From: Bimuria novae-zelandiae CBS 107.79
Taxonomy: Eukaryota > Ascomycota > Dothideomycetes > Pleosporales > Didymosphaeriaceae
DNA: 64,000 nt
Direction: 5' to 3'
Assembly (NCBI GenBank): GCA_010015655.1
Contig: ML976773.1
Location: 3,522 to 67,521, forward strand
Shown here: positions 36,728 through 48,425 of the stretch, in pieces
Layout of the letters: every line of letters starts with the position of its first letter
Numbering within the stretch: the first letter of the stretch is position 1
Made by a program: the position numbers and the translations under genes
The notes under the pieces: generated by a model
What the model was told of the DNA's origin: nothing
Database searches by the model: none
Seen by the model: the letters and a program-made list of their open reading frames with translations, nothing else

Positions 36728-37724
36728 CTGTAGAATCATGATTGTGTCCGCCATTTTACATTCCCTTCCGCTCAAGGTGTATTTCACGGGAGAATATAAA
36801 GGGCCGACGCTGAAGACAAAGTTTGCTTTATTGGCGACAGTAGATGCATTGCTAATAGAGTTCAGCAGAAGTATGGGAAGAAAGTCCGGGTAGCCGCTTA
36901 CTTTTTGCGTTTGTTTGCTGTTATTTTCGAAACTTTAGGCATGTTGCAATGTGGGCACTGTGACAATGAAAGCGTTACGATCGAGGACGTGCTTGCACAT
37001 GCGGTTGTGCTGTGGGAATATATAACCTTTCTAAAAATGCATTTCATTTGCTTTCCTAGAAACCTACCAGTGCTAGTTCTGTTGAGCCTGCAGTACCATT
37101 GTTCGTGCTTAGGGGATGCGTACCGGCTACCGTAGTTACGGTCAGTTTCATAGCAACATAGATCAAACCCGCTAAGAGATTGGGAATGTTCCAGAAAGCG
37201 AAGAATTTAAAAATTCAAGCTTACTGAGTATTGCCACAAACGAGCTGATTCGTTGAACAAGACGTGGTTTTGTTGAGCCTGCATACCATGTTTCGCTGCC
37301 GCCTAAACCAACATTTAAAACCATAAATCGTCGTGTACGGCAAGCAGCGAAAGGATTACGATGCAATTTATATAAATGTTTTAGATCCTCCTAAATAAAA
37401 GCATAACCTCTCGCGTAAAACTAAAAGCTGGCTATACAAGACTACGTTCGTAATTAATATTTAGCTATTATATAGTCTATCCTGGGGTTACTTACCACTT
37501 TAAACCAGCAATAGACTACAACCTAATAGCCTACTTCTATCTTTACGCGAGAGATAACATCCTTGCGCTGTTTCAGGACGCGGCAGGGTCTCTTTGTGCA
37601 AGCACATACAAAAATGATCTCTTGGCATCAACCCCGACGATTAATTCCGTCGTTTACTCCATTCACGTTTATCGTCTTTGTAAGTCTGAGCCTCTTGCAA
37701 GATTCGCACACTTTCCGTGCGCAC
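36728..37724. other. AT-rich accessory stretch
   Basis: Contains MITE copy c at 37408-37553. The rest shows no gene; short frames lack domains. Confidence 0.5.
37408..37553 (+). repeat. MITE copy c with 5-bp target duplication
   Basis: A 146-bp element with perfect 12-13-bp terminal inverted repeats: CTCTCGCGTAAA at the left and TTTACGCGAGAG at the right. It is flanked by ATAAC on both sides (37403-37407 and 37554-37558). The interior is AT-rich and shares blocks with copies a and b (AAAGCTGGC, CTGGGGTTAC, GCCTACTTC). More RIP-like than the other two copies. Confidence 0.8.
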
Positions 37725-39308
37725 TTATAGCTGTTTTAAAGTATCCAATAGTCCCAAACGATCAGAGACTTGGTAAAATTGAGCTCTGAGATCCGGGTCA
37801 GTCGTTTCTTTGATCTCGTTCATTGTCATCAACAAATCCAGCCCGTCGTAGATCTCTATTGGAAGATCCCGATACACGAACTGCTGCAGACCCTCGATCC
37901 ATTTTGTAATGTTGTTGATCCGGTTTTGCGATTTTTCCATTGTAAGCTGTTGTGAAGTGTCTGCGGCGGAGTGCAGCACATATTGCAAGCCCTTGTGAAG
38001 CTCCTGAATCGTTGGTGTGGTGATAGTGAGAAATTCGGGTTTCACAGGCTTTGCAGTTGAGGCGTAACGTGTCTTGAAGGCTATGAACTCACGTGCGGTA
38101 AATGCTTGACGGGTTTGTTTGAGTTGGATGATGGAAGCCGGCAGCTAATCGGACTTCGAAAATTGGTTTGAGGCGTCTTTGTCGCTCTCGTGGCGAAACA
38201 ACACGGAATTCTAGGCACACGTTAGAGTTGAAGGGGAATTAAGTAAGCCTGCTCGATTTTGACCTGACCGATGATGAGGAACTGCTGAACGTTGACGGAC
38301 AGTATCTGCACCTGTGCCACTCTGGGATGTAAACAAGGCCATGTTTGCTGACGCCACTGACTCCGTATTAAATATCATGTCCGTCGATGGCTCTGCGGCA
38401 AGCATAGCGATCACAGGACCATTACTTGATCCTTCTTCACGCGTGGACACGGGAGTGGCCTCCAAAGATAGCTCCCGGGTTTGGGTAACCATGCTATGGA
38501 TCTCTTCCACTATTCTTCGAAGAGAGTGATCGGCCTATGAAGTGCGGACCATCTGGTTTAGCAGCGCGTGGGTTTTCTCGTGGTCTGTCTTGCTTTTTGA
38601 GATTGCATTGCGCGCGTTCGACCTAGTAATACTATAAGCAAGGGTTTGCCAGTTAAAGAAGCTTTAGGGCTTAGGATGCCGCTCGCATTTTTATCTATAG
38701 CTTCACCAGTAGCCACCGCTCACAGGCAGCCACTGTTCGTAGGTAGGGAACTACTGTACTTAAAACGGGAACAACGTACCATCTCTGTGGTGATGATAAG
38801 ATTGTTTGCATCAGTATGCGATTTGAGCTTTCCGCGGTATTGCTGTAGCGACTGCCGTTCCTGATCCCATTGCACCTTCCACCAGTTGACCTTGATCCGT
38901 TCTAGAGCGCGCTTCTTCCACTGCCCGTTTTGGATGTTGTCTTCAATTCCAATCTCTCTATACTTTTTCGTTACATCATCCAGCTCCTGCAAAGTCTTCC
39001 CGTACGAGTCAAGCATGTGATTGAGCGTTTCTCTGAACGGTGCGAGGCCTGGCCGGTGGCTGTTGGCCGGCACGTCGCTTGCCACTTCGCCAAGGTGATC
39101 TAGGGCGCATCGCAAGCTGAACAGTACATCCTCCAACTCTTTCAAGTCGCGCGATGCCGCTTTCCTCCCGGAACTGACGCTGGAGTAGAGGCTGTAAGCA
39201 AGCTGGCTTAGAAGGACAATGTCGCCTGTTTCGGTTAGCTCCGCCCCATCGAGGGCCCTGAAGGTTAAAGCGACGACACGCACCGATGGAGAAACCGAAA
39301 GATATCGT
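37725..39308 (-). pseudogene. Fungal N-terminal-domain protein gene, decayed
   Basis: The minus strand reads SFGFSIG (39284-39307) then, after an intron ending GCTAACCGAAACAG, DIVLLSQLAYSLYSSVSSGR and KELEDVLFSLRCALDHL. This is the 'fungal N-terminal domain' found on many NACHT/ankyrin or stand-alone fungal proteins. The helical part continues (ELDDVTKKYREIGIEDN, WWKVQWDQERQSLQQYRGKL) to a donor after ATG at 38780. Later exons carry SKSKTDHEKTHALLNQMV, TAG at 38533-38535, then HSLRRIVEEIHSMVTQTREL. The C-terminal block EFLTITTPTIQELHKG to TLKQL ends at 37725. The codon at the expected start is ACG (39306-39308). Exact middle exons are uncertain. The stop and missing ATG suggest a pseudogene. 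Confidence 0.5.
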
Positions 39309-39832
39309 GAATCAATTCAAGTGCCGGCAACGCACTCGGCACCTATGCTCGTGGGCTTCGTGTGCAGTGCTAAAGATCGGCTACCAGGACGAGAATCAAC
39401 AGCCCATGTGTTGCCCCAGGATGAGTAGTACAATGGCTGATTTTCAGGTGGACGTGAGCGACGTCTATACTGAGATTTCGATATCTCTGCTTGTTCAGCT
39501 CACGTAAACGACCGAAGGTGGATGTGCAATTGAGACAGATTGCGTTGCATACGAATACGAGGCAAGCGTCTGCCTGGGGCAGGCAACCGGTCAGGCTGAG
39601 CATTCCACCCCATCAATGTCAAACCTAGAGCCCCTCCTTCTTAAAAGACATACTTCCAGAACCAAATACCTTTCGAAAATCACCATCGCCGGTACTCCCG
39701 TCAAATAGCTACATCAGAATCGGGGAACGCTCGTACTATTCACGTGACAGGGCTGCGGAAGGCTAATACAGCCCTGAATGCGGAGCCAGCCCCATTATTT
39801 GACGTTGAGCTAAATTTAGAAGGCTCTAGTAA
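39309..39832. other. Intergenic region
   Basis: About 520 bp between the divergent fungal-N-domain relic and the RING-finger gene. No gene seen. Confidence 0.45.
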
Positions 39833-42291
39833 ATGGAGCTAGATATGGAATCAATTAGAAGGTTCGTTTTTGGTGCTTGGGACACACAGTCAACTAACTT
39901 TTGTGCAGAGCAGGGCTACACCTTCATAGACACGATCGAGGTATGCGGCAGATCAATCCGAATGAATGATAAAGGGTCCTACTTGAACTCTTTCGAAAGA
40001 GTGAGGGTTGTTTACGATGACCAACCGTCTACCCAAACCCAGATCAGAGTGAGTGACACGTTCATCGCGCATGCAAATTAACATTACGGCAAAGCTTTGA
40101 ATTCGAAGTCATCAGTAACAAAAGAAGCAACCCCGACCGTTTCGAAAGTTCTTTGAGGATCGGTGATGGCCTTGCCATAACATTTCAACGCACGCCGCGG
40201 ATGCCCGACGATGACAAATTGCACTAGCTTCCTGAATCTCTTGGAGTCGACAATCTGTATAGTGTTCAAACGTACAGCAATTCTCTCCCACCGAAAATTC
40301 GTGATGAAGGAGGAGTATTTTTCCCAATGTGGCAGCGAGAAGCGATGTGGATTGACTTCAGGTCTGGAGGCTGGAGCGGGAACACGAAGTGGGCAGTGCG
40401 AGTCTTTATCGGCCGTGTCAAGGATTTATCCGGCCTTGAGATGAACCAGCAAGCTGGTGATGGTGCCGGTGAGGACGTGAAACAAGATTACGTCGTTGTA
40501 CCAGGACAACAATGGTTAGATGGGATTTGTGTCGCACCCGGAATCGTGCGTCAATTCGTTGCCATGCCTCGTAAGTCAGTTCTGAATAAAATGAAACAAA
40601 TAACTTTGAAGCTCCGGTGACTGAAACAATACTGACTCAAAAAGTTTGGTTCCGGATACACTGTGGAAGGCCAGAAAACATCGGTCGAGGCCCACGGCGG
40701 ACTACAAATCGAAGTCATTCCTAAATACCAAGACCATCTCCGTCGGTGGTTTCAGGATACCGATGGACACGTGAAGACCTTAGACCTGAATGATGTGGAT
40801 ATAGACTGGAGTCAGAACCTCAATGAGCACGATACTCCAGCTTCGATAGGTCTGAGAGTTGGCCAGAGTGTTCGCTCGTATGCAGAGCCGGCCCTCCAGA
40901 GGAAGCCGTTGAATGTGGAGGGCGTTGCGGGACAAAGGGACGCAGTCACCCCACAAGTCAGTACCACACATGCAGTATATTAAATAGGACTGATCAAACA
41001 GGCGAAATATTGGACTTCTAACATAAATGCATCCTTTTCCTTGTCAGATCCGCTCTTGGTCCCCGAGTTTAGTATGTGGAATACGAAAGCTCATGCCGCT
41101 ACGCCTGCTACAGCAACGGTAACGACGGAAGCGTGGGAGACAACATTGTTCAGTGGAAAGAAAAAGAAAGCGAAAGCGAAAAATCAGTGGTCACTCGGCT
41201 CAAACGAGGGTGTATATCTTCTGAACCTCGAGATTCATTCGTCGTGCGACACCCTTCCGGAACAAGAACCAGCCGCAGAGGAAGTTCTCGAGGTCCAGAC
41301 TCGAGACCCCAAAGCCATGGGCCTGGCTATAGATGGAAAGATAGGTGAGTCACCCCCCCCCCCCCCCCCCCCCCACTCGAGCCAAAAAAGCACGTTACAT
41401 TCTTATCACCATGCTATCTAAAGGCCAGCTATATGCAATCATCTAACCAAGCCCTAGTGCAAGATATATACTAAGATCCACACCCAACGCACATCTGGAA
41501 CCATGCCGCCACACGCATCATCCACGTGCACATCCAGGACCCAGCTAGCTGCGAGCAAGTGACACACATCGTACCGAAACCTCCTCCCACGGACGTGAAA
41601 ACCTACGCAGATATGGGTAGACAGTTTTACGTGGTGAAAGAACAGGTCAACAAAAGACTAGATGGGGGAGATTTTGACAACGTGAAGAGCGTCAGCGAAA
41701 TGGACGAACACGTTGGGGTCGGTACTGAGCCGGAGTTTGACCCTTCGAAGCCGAAGACGTGCATGGAGTGTGAGATAAGACTGTGCGATTGCATGTGAGT
41801 AGGCCCTGCACATCTCCGCACCCGCCCACCTGCGCAGCTGCACATATTGGAACTGCGCTGCGAACAGGTGGATTGCATCGTGGTCAGCTACCAGGGTCAA
41901 TAACGCCCAACCACCCTGCGCGCTTTGCAAACCGACCTGTAGCGTTGTTCTCTGGTTATCTAGCCAGAAGGCGCCCTACGCTGTTCCCCACGACAACAAC
42001 ACACATATGTCCTGCCTGACTAATTTCCTTCGCAGCATCCGCCCATGCAACCACCAATTCTGCAACATCTGCATCAAGAAGCTCGAACAAGGTACAGAGA
42101 CGGACAGTGTGCTACCGAAGCAGCACTGGAAATGCCCCACTTGTGGCGAAAGCGTCGGGCATGTAGCAGGCTTCTCCGCACCGATGAATTTGCCTAGTGA
42201 AGAGCCGGTGCGGATGAAGGTGCCGGTGCATGTCCTAGAGGTCGATGATGGGCGTGCTAGGTTTGCTAGTGTGCGGAAGGCGAGGGTCTGA
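39833..42291 (+). pseudogene. RING-finger protein gene, probably broken
   Basis: Plus-strand blocks in order: MELDMESIRRFVFGAWDTQS (39833; assignment to the gene uncertain), MWIDFRSGGWSGNTKWAVRV to WLDGICVAPGIVRQFVAMP (about 40345-40570), GSGYTVEGQKTSVEAHGGLQ (about 40645), a linker, an exon 41458-41794, and a last exon 42036-42291. The last two exons give a RING finger: CMECEIRLCDC, then after the intron RPCNHQFCNICIKKLE and WKCPTCGESV. RING proteins are usually ubiquitin ligases. The exon at 41458 contains TAA at 41472-41474 (VQDIY-x-DPHPTH), explainable as CAA to TAA, and the junction at about 40573-40643 does not keep phase with any donor/acceptor I can find. One intron (41345-41457) starts with GTGAGT and then a run of 22 C. 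Probably a decaying gene; the protein family is common in filamentous fungi. Confidence 0.5.
41353..41374 (+). repeat. 22-nt poly(C) run in an intron
   Basis: A homopolymer of 22 C eight bases into a predicted intron. Such runs are unstable in vivo and in sequencing, so the exact length is doubtful. Confidence 0.9.
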
Positions 42292-42725
42292 GTGGCACGG
42301 CCCAGTCATATCCACCGATCTACCTGTTCTTGTACTGTGTTATACCGTGGCTTGAAGAGGCTGCGATGGTGCCAAGATTCAGCCGGTCTATCTTTTCTTC
42401 TCGATGCTACGTCCAGATCATGCTAATCCTAGTGAATCTCCTAGCGTATCTAGTTAGCAGATGTATACATCGTCTCCAGTATCGTGGATCGCTAACCTGA
42501 TTTCTCTCAACGAGTACCCTTTCACCAAGTGCTTTGAACCAGCCTTGTACCAGGATATCCTTCCATACTCACTTCTGTTCATTGCATATACACACAACTG
42601 AGTTCCCTCACTGCTTCACCACTCATGGAAGGAAATCCAGGCGTGGTTTTGATCACTGAATTCTTCCATTCTTCACGACCCAATGCCGAAAGCTATATGC
42701 CGATAGCTCCTCCTTCATACGGGTA
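42292..42725. other. Convergent 3' intergenic region
   Basis: 434 bp between the RING gene and the PSF2 stop. No gene seen. Confidence 0.5.
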
Positions 42726-43536
42726 TCACCGCATATCCATTTCATCGTCATCGAAATCCTGACTCGGACTATACCCATTCTCCCTATCCCTCTCCTTCCT
42801 CGCCTCCTCCCGACTCTTCCCAATCTTCCTCAGCCCATCCACCACACCCGTAATAAAGGTCCTCGCCTCACCCACCTCCATTCCTCCCACGCCATTCATC
42901 TTCACGCCACCCCCGGCATCCAGCACCTCCACGCCCTGCCGTAACTTCGCCATGCGCGCTTCCCGCAGCCCACGAAGTAGTTTTCGCACCTCGTTCGCGT
43001 CGTCGAAATCCTCGGGCGCGGCTTCCAGCAGCATCGACCCGAGCTCGAGCCAGTGGTATGGCAGCGCGTCGGCGGTAGCGTCGGCAGTCGAGCCGGGGAG
43101 GAAGGGCGGGGAGAAGACGAGGGAGGTGCCTGAGGGGAGCGGTGGGAGGCGTGGGGGTGGTGAGAAGGCGTCGATTTCGGTTTCGTACTTCAAGATCGCG
43201 GAGAGGGAGTCTGGGGAGAGCCAGGGTGGGGGCACGATGTTGGCGCGGCGCTGGCGTTTGAGGAGGAGGGCGAGCCAGAGGGGGATGGAGGCGCGTTGGG
43301 GTGGGTTGAGCGGTTTTAAGGGGCCCTGGATATGTATGAGCTATCAATTCACTGAGCGCAGAGAAGGGTGTGCTGTGTGTGGTGTGTGTGTGTGCGTAGC
43401 GGGGGTAGCGGGGCAGACGTACGCCTAGCAATTCAAGGCCTTCGAGGCGCTGGCGCGGTATTATGGTTACGAGCTCCATTTCGCATATAAAGGCTATTTC
43501 TGGGGGTGTGAGCCCCGGGGGAAGCGGCAATGCCAT
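42726..43536 (-). CDS. PSF2: GINS complex subunit Psf2
   Basis: Exons 43423-43536 and 42726-43325 give 237 residues. Psf2 is one of four GINS subunits; GINS joins Cdc45 and Mcm2-7 to form the replicative CMG helicase. The first exon is [20 protein letters not shown] then [18 protein letters not shown], the conserved A-domain start. The second begins [20 protein letters not shown] and [17 protein letters not shown], matching the LxGxxGPFxPxxPxxVPLWLAxxLKxRxxCxIxPPxWL pattern of Psf2. The region after residue 90 has an insertion (a Pro-rich loop and Gly-rich [15 protein letters not shown]) that is longer than in yeast. It ends in an acidic tail. The intron (97 nt) has a GTACGT donor. Divergent from ALG10 with only 208 bp between the starts. 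Confidence 0.92.
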
Positions 43537-43744
43537 TGTCGGAAGAGTTTCGGTTGATATTGAATGTAAAGTGTGACGTGAAGTGTGACGCGATGTGGAC
43601 GCGTCGGTGTGAGGAAGCTTTACCCGATTCGCTCTAGCGTTCTCCGGAATCTGCGGTCCACCCACGTGGAGCGGCACATTCACGCTCTATCACGATTACA
43701 TCAACCGACTTTGAGAGTCGAAGAAGAGATATTTGACCGTGTCG
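43537..43744. promoter_or_regulatory. Compact bidirectional promoter (PSF2 / ALG10)
   Basis: 208 bp between divergent ATGs, so both promoters must share or overlap. No specific site is claimed. Confidence 0.5.
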
Positions 43745-45542
43745 ATGGGCTTGCTGATGCAGGCGTGGGCGCTGCCTGCTGCCTTTATAGCAGTCGCGAA
43801 CCTTTCGACCACGTGGTTCATGCTCGTCTCCGAAGAGGTGCCGGAACCCTATCTTGTAAGCATTTGCGACTATGAGTAGTGATAACTTGGAATGTATAGT
43901 AATGTTTGAATAGGACGAATTCTTTCATGTGCCGCAAGCGCAGAGGTACTGCCAGAATGACTACACGTGGAATCCAAAAATCACCACGCCGCCAGGGCTG
44001 TAAGTAGCGCTAGAGGGTCTACACTGAACAGAATATATACTGATATCCGTAGCTATCTTGCATCGCTCTTGTTCAAGCCTTTAGCGGGATGCGACACGTC
44101 GAGTCTACGAGCGCTGAACGTCGGAGCCTTGTGCTTGATCTGTGTTCTATCCTACCAAATTCGACGGACTTTGCGCGCACCTCCTGCAAAATTCCAAAAG
44201 CCAAATAAGCAGCCGTCCAGACCCGAAAGTAAGGATGATGAAGCACAGCTGTCTTTTTTGGATGCTCACACCGCTTTGAACATCTGCCTCTTCCCGCCGC
44301 TTTTCTTCTTCTCTGGTCTTTACTACACCGATGTAATGTCCACGCTCGTCGTGCTTGCCGCGTACTCTACGTATTTGAGCCAGCGAGGGAGTACCAATTA
44401 CTTCCTGTCAAGTTTTTTGACCATCAATAGCGGCGTCATCGCGTTACTGTTCCGCCAGACGAACGTTTTTTGGGTGGCCGTATTCCCTGCCGGACTCGCT
44501 GTCGTGGAAACGCTGAAGCGGTATGACGAAATATATGACACTTCAGTCGCGGAGGCCGGACCAAGACGTAAGTTACGTGGCAAAGAGGGTGATGAAGCAA
44601 AAGATTGACTCGCTTTTAGACTACTTCGCCTTTCTCCTGTACCTTCCTCGCGATGTTCTCATGAACAGGCCGATCGCCGTGATCAAAGCAGTACTCCCAT
44701 ACCTAGCACTCCTAGCTCTGTTCGGCGGCTTCGTCCTCTGGAACGGCGGCGTCGTCCTAGGTACACTCCTCCCTTCCTCCCTCCCACTCCCTCTGCTAAC
44801 CCACCCAGGCGACAAATCCGCGCACGTAGCGACCATCCACCTCCCCCAAATGCTCTACCTATGGCCCTACACAGCCTTCTTCTCCCTCCCCACCATGCTC
44901 CCAGCCCTCCTCCAGCCCATCCTCCCCACCATCCCTACGCGCCTCCGCTCCCTCCTCGAGAGCAACCTCACAGGAACCTCCCAGCACACAACACCAAGCC
45001 TCCTCGCAGGTGTGCTATTCACAGCCTTCGCCCTCGTAGCCGCCCACTTCAACACCCTCATCCACCCATACACCCTAGCCGATAACCGGCACTACGTCTT
45101 CTACATTTTCCGTTATCTGCGCCGAGACCCTGCCCTAAAATACGTCGCCGCGCCAATATACTACATCTGCGCATACCTCACCGTCCGCACCCTCGCTGCC
45201 CCTGCCACATCTCCCATCGCCCCACGTATCCCGAAAAAACAGGCCCGTCTCACAGACCCGACGCAGTCGACGCAGATAAGCTGGGTCATCATCTGGACAG
45301 CTACGACGGCGCTCAGCGTCATCACCACGCCGCTCGTCGAGCCGAGGTACTTCATCATTCCGTGGGTTATGTGGAGACTGCATGTGCCGGAGGTGAGGCT
45401 GGGGGGTGGGAAATATGATAGGAGGCTAATGCTGGAGACGGTGTGGTTGGGGGCGGTGAATGTGTGGGCTGGGTATATGTTTTTGGCGAGGGGGTTTGAG
45501 TGGGGGAGTGAGAAGGGGAGGGTGCAGAGGTTTCTTTGGTAG
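43745..45542 (+). CDS. ALG10: ER alpha-1,2-glucosyltransferase Alg10
   Basis: Exons 43745-43855, 43914-43999, 44053-44567, 44620-44760 and 44809-45542 give 528 residues. Alg10 adds the third and last glucose to the dolichol-linked N-glycan precursor in the ER lumen. The first luminal loop carries the catalytic motif DEFFHVPQAQRYC with NDYTWNPKITTPPGL, the hallmark of the family. About a dozen hydrophobic segments follow (ALNICLFPPLFFFSGLYYTD, then LVVLAAYSTYL; FLTINSGVIALLFRQTNVFW; TIHLPQMLYLWPYTAFFSLP). Later LADNRHYVFYIFRYLRR and TPLVEPRYFIIPWVMWRLHV are conserved. The first ATG at 43745 is used; ATG 43757 is an in-frame alternative. Intron 4 (44761-44808) is 48 nt, stop-free and in phase, so retention would insert 16 residues in a loop before DKSAHVATIHLPQ. 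Confidence 0.93.
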
Positions 45543-45894
45543 GGGATGTTGGGTATGGGATGTTGGGTATGGGATGGAGAGTGCTGGAAGAGGTGCGGCT
45601 GGATGGTTGAAGTGGTTGGTGTATTCGAATTTGGTTATTTAGATCTGGGCATGGTGGAGTGCGGTTGGGTGTGTAGGTCTACATAGAGAGCGAGACATTG
45701 TCGGGTTATATGAGCCACAGGTTTATTCAATTACGGATATCTACTAATGCAAACCCTTCTGGAATAGCCAGCAAAAACTCGGTTTCCAATATCATGCCTC
45801 ACCCAAAGGCGGACAACCGGGCAGCGGAACTTTCAAATAACCAAAATAGCCTTCACACTGGGGGCCAACCCAGCTCCTCTACCTTTCAACTTCC
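45543..45894. other. Convergent 3' intergenic region (ALG10 / CHK1)
   Basis: 352 bp between stops. Contains a near-tandem GGGATGTTGGGTATGGGAT pair at about 45543-45575. No gene seen. Confidence 0.6.
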
Positions 45895-47800
45895 TCAGTC
45901 CGGCCTCAACACCGCATCCCCCACACACCTCACCACATTTTTGAAAAACCGCCTCCACTCCAAAGGATCCCCACTCGCCTTCACAAACCTCACCTCCGTA
46001 ACCTTCTCCCCCATTATCGACGTCCTCTCCACAACAATATGTCCATTAAGCCCCTGCCTCCGCCCATCCGCCATCTTCACTCTTACGCTCGCCTTCCCCG
46101 CACGATTCATCTCCGCGAGCTGCTCGTCCGAGATAGGCGAGACCGGCACGCCAAGCCGATGCAGGGCCTCCACGATGAGCGGAACGAGCAGTGAGATTGT
46201 GAGGGGCGAGAGGAACCGCGAGAGCGAGTACGCGGGCATGACGTCACCGAATTTGCGCGCCATTTGCGTGAGCGTCATGGGCACGGTGGGAGTGGCGTAG
46301 AACTGGGACATGGACGGGTCCTGCGAGAGGACGTCCTGCGTTGAGGGCGAGAGCTGCGAGAGGTACGAGGGGCAGCCGAACGGCATGCTCGAAGCGGGCA
46401 TTTGGTTGTGCGCAGCGGGCTGTGAGGCGGATACGTTGTCGTAGGAGGCCAGGCGGGGCGGACGTTCCCAGTCGAACGGCGTTTCTGCTATAGGTGTCTC
46501 GGGCTGCGTGGAGGAGAGAATGTTGATGTTTGCGGGGTTGGCGCGGGAGCGGTGCGGGTCCGAGTCGATGTCCATGGCGTCTGGGTCTTGCGAGAAGCTG
46601 CACTGGGACTGGACTGGTGGGCGGTCGACACCGATGCGTAGCTGGGAGAGCATCTGTGTTGCCATGCCGACTTGGTTGGTGAGGCGCCCGTTGGAGGCGA
46701 GATAGGGGTTCTTCCGTGTGTACCACGGGTGCGTCCGGATCTCGTCGAGCTTCATCCTCTCGTGGGGGTCTAGTTTGAGCATGCCCCTCAGTAATGAGAG
46801 AAGTTCCGCTGGTATTTTCTCCCAGAGCTCATCTGTTGTGCGCCCTTTCGTTTCAACGTACTCTCTGAACTCGTCGCTTCGCATGGTCGGCTCTTCCCAC
46901 GGTGTGTTCCCCACGAGTAGTACGAACAGAACGACGCCGCAGCTCCAGATATCGCATATATTCGCCTCGTACCCGTCGTCCAGAAGATCCTTCCTCTTGC
47001 TCCGCCGCCCGCTTACAATCTCAGGCGCGATATACGGCGGACTACCACACACTGTATGGCACAACTTCTTATTCCCATCCTTTTCGAACAACGCGGCCAG
47101 CCCAAAGTCCGCGATCTTTAAATCTCCATCGCCACTCAAAAGTACATTCTCCGGTTTAATATCACGGTGTGCGATACCCTTCGAATGCATGTACCCCAAC
47201 GCATCAATCAGCTGATGAAAATACACATGAGCGATATCCTCGCCCACACCCTCATCCGCCTCGATCTTGTCAAAGAGGTCCCCGCCATCAGCGAGTTCCA
47301 TAGCAATCCAGTGCCAGTGCTGATCTTCGCCGTTGGCCAGGCACTGAATGATGTGCGCGTGTTTGCCGAGGTGCTTGTGGATAGTAACCTCCATGGCAAT
47401 GTGCTTGGGAGAAAGGCGGCCATGCTTCAGGGCGTGCTCTTTGTTAATAAATTTCACGGCGATCACTGGCGTGGGTGCGTTCATGGGTGTTGCTTTGCGG
47501 ATGCTGTTGTTGTTTAGAAGGGTTTGTGATAGAGAGTGTATGGCTTACGAAGCGTATGCGCCCATTCCTATTGTCTTGCTGACGATGCGAAAGGGGAGGT
47601 TCCCTGGGAGAGGGGCCATTTGGCTCTGGCAGTATGTTAGCTAACATCTCCTTGGACTTCATCAACGCGGTTCGCACTTCGTCGTGCATTCACTATTTCA
47701 GCATCCGGATCCACCTGCATTTTCGGCCCCACGTGGGGTCGGTTGAATGACTGAAACGGGAAAGAAAACACTTACGTTGGGTGGAGGCGGTGCCGCCATG
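45895..47800 (-). CDS. CHK1: DNA-damage checkpoint kinase Chk1
   Basis: Exons 47777-47800, 47549-47625 and 45895-47503 give 569 residues. Chk1 is the Ser/Thr effector kinase of the ATR/Rad3 pathway that blocks mitotic entry. The 8-codon first exon (MAAPPPPN) joins to SQMAPLPGNLPFRIVSKTIG, and the Gly loop GMGAYASIRKA spans the second intron. Kinase motifs: IAVKFI (Lys), catalytic loop HRDIKPENVLL (Asp about residue 148), ADFGLAALF, HTVCGSPPYIAPEIV and DIWSCGVVLFVLLVGNTPWE. LRGMLKLDPHERMKLDEIRT closes the kinase domain. The C-terminal part has several SQ/TQ sites (for example SSTQPETP, QCSFSQDPD) that suit Rad3/ATR phosphorylation, and a KA1-like end (TEVRFVKASGDPLEWRRFFK). Very secure. Confidence 0.95.
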
Positions 47801-48229
47801 TTTGCGGCCCTTCAGAAAGTTTGAATCGGATTAAACAACTTGTAGAGATGGAAGGTATCAAATAGTTGATGGATAGTCCTACTCTGGGGTGATATACTGA
47901 GCTGCTGCCTGAAGAGTCGCGAGGTCGTCGCGTCGGAAAACACGCGCACGAACCACGCGCCAGCCAACCTTATTCTTATCGATAACACGCCGTGTCACAT
48001 GACTTCATTAAGCCCTCGAGTGGACGTGCCCCTCTTTCTCATCAACAGACTTCCGTCACGAATACTTCTGCACCTTATCTAAACAAGTACAGCTTAACTC
48101 TTTAGACTAGCCTTAAAACGCCTTTTTTGAAACATCGAGTACGAAGGGACGCACGTACTCCTCCTTAATAGCAACCCCCTAGGGACTTTTGGCCTATACG
48201 CCTACCTGCCTTATACGGCCCTTGTAGAC

Positions 48230-48263
<34 letters not shown>

Positions 48264-48425
48264 AACAACTACAGCACGAATTTATTCGATTGCAATGCTA
48301 GCGCACACCCTCAGCCATTCAGGTCCCATTCAATATCCTACCGGAGAAAGCAGCGACCCCTGTCCCCTCCCAAATTCCAGCTTCGAAGCCGTCAGACCTC
48401 CCTGAGCAGACACTCTACTCGGCAT
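47801..48425. other. Intergenic region with CT microsatellite
   Basis: CHK1 promoter side on the left and the 3' flank of the NTPase relic on the right. A (TC)14 tract lies at 48234-48262. No gene seen. Confidence 0.55.
48234..48262 (+). repeat. (TC)n microsatellite
   Basis: About 14 uninterrupted CT/TC units. Confidence 0.95.
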
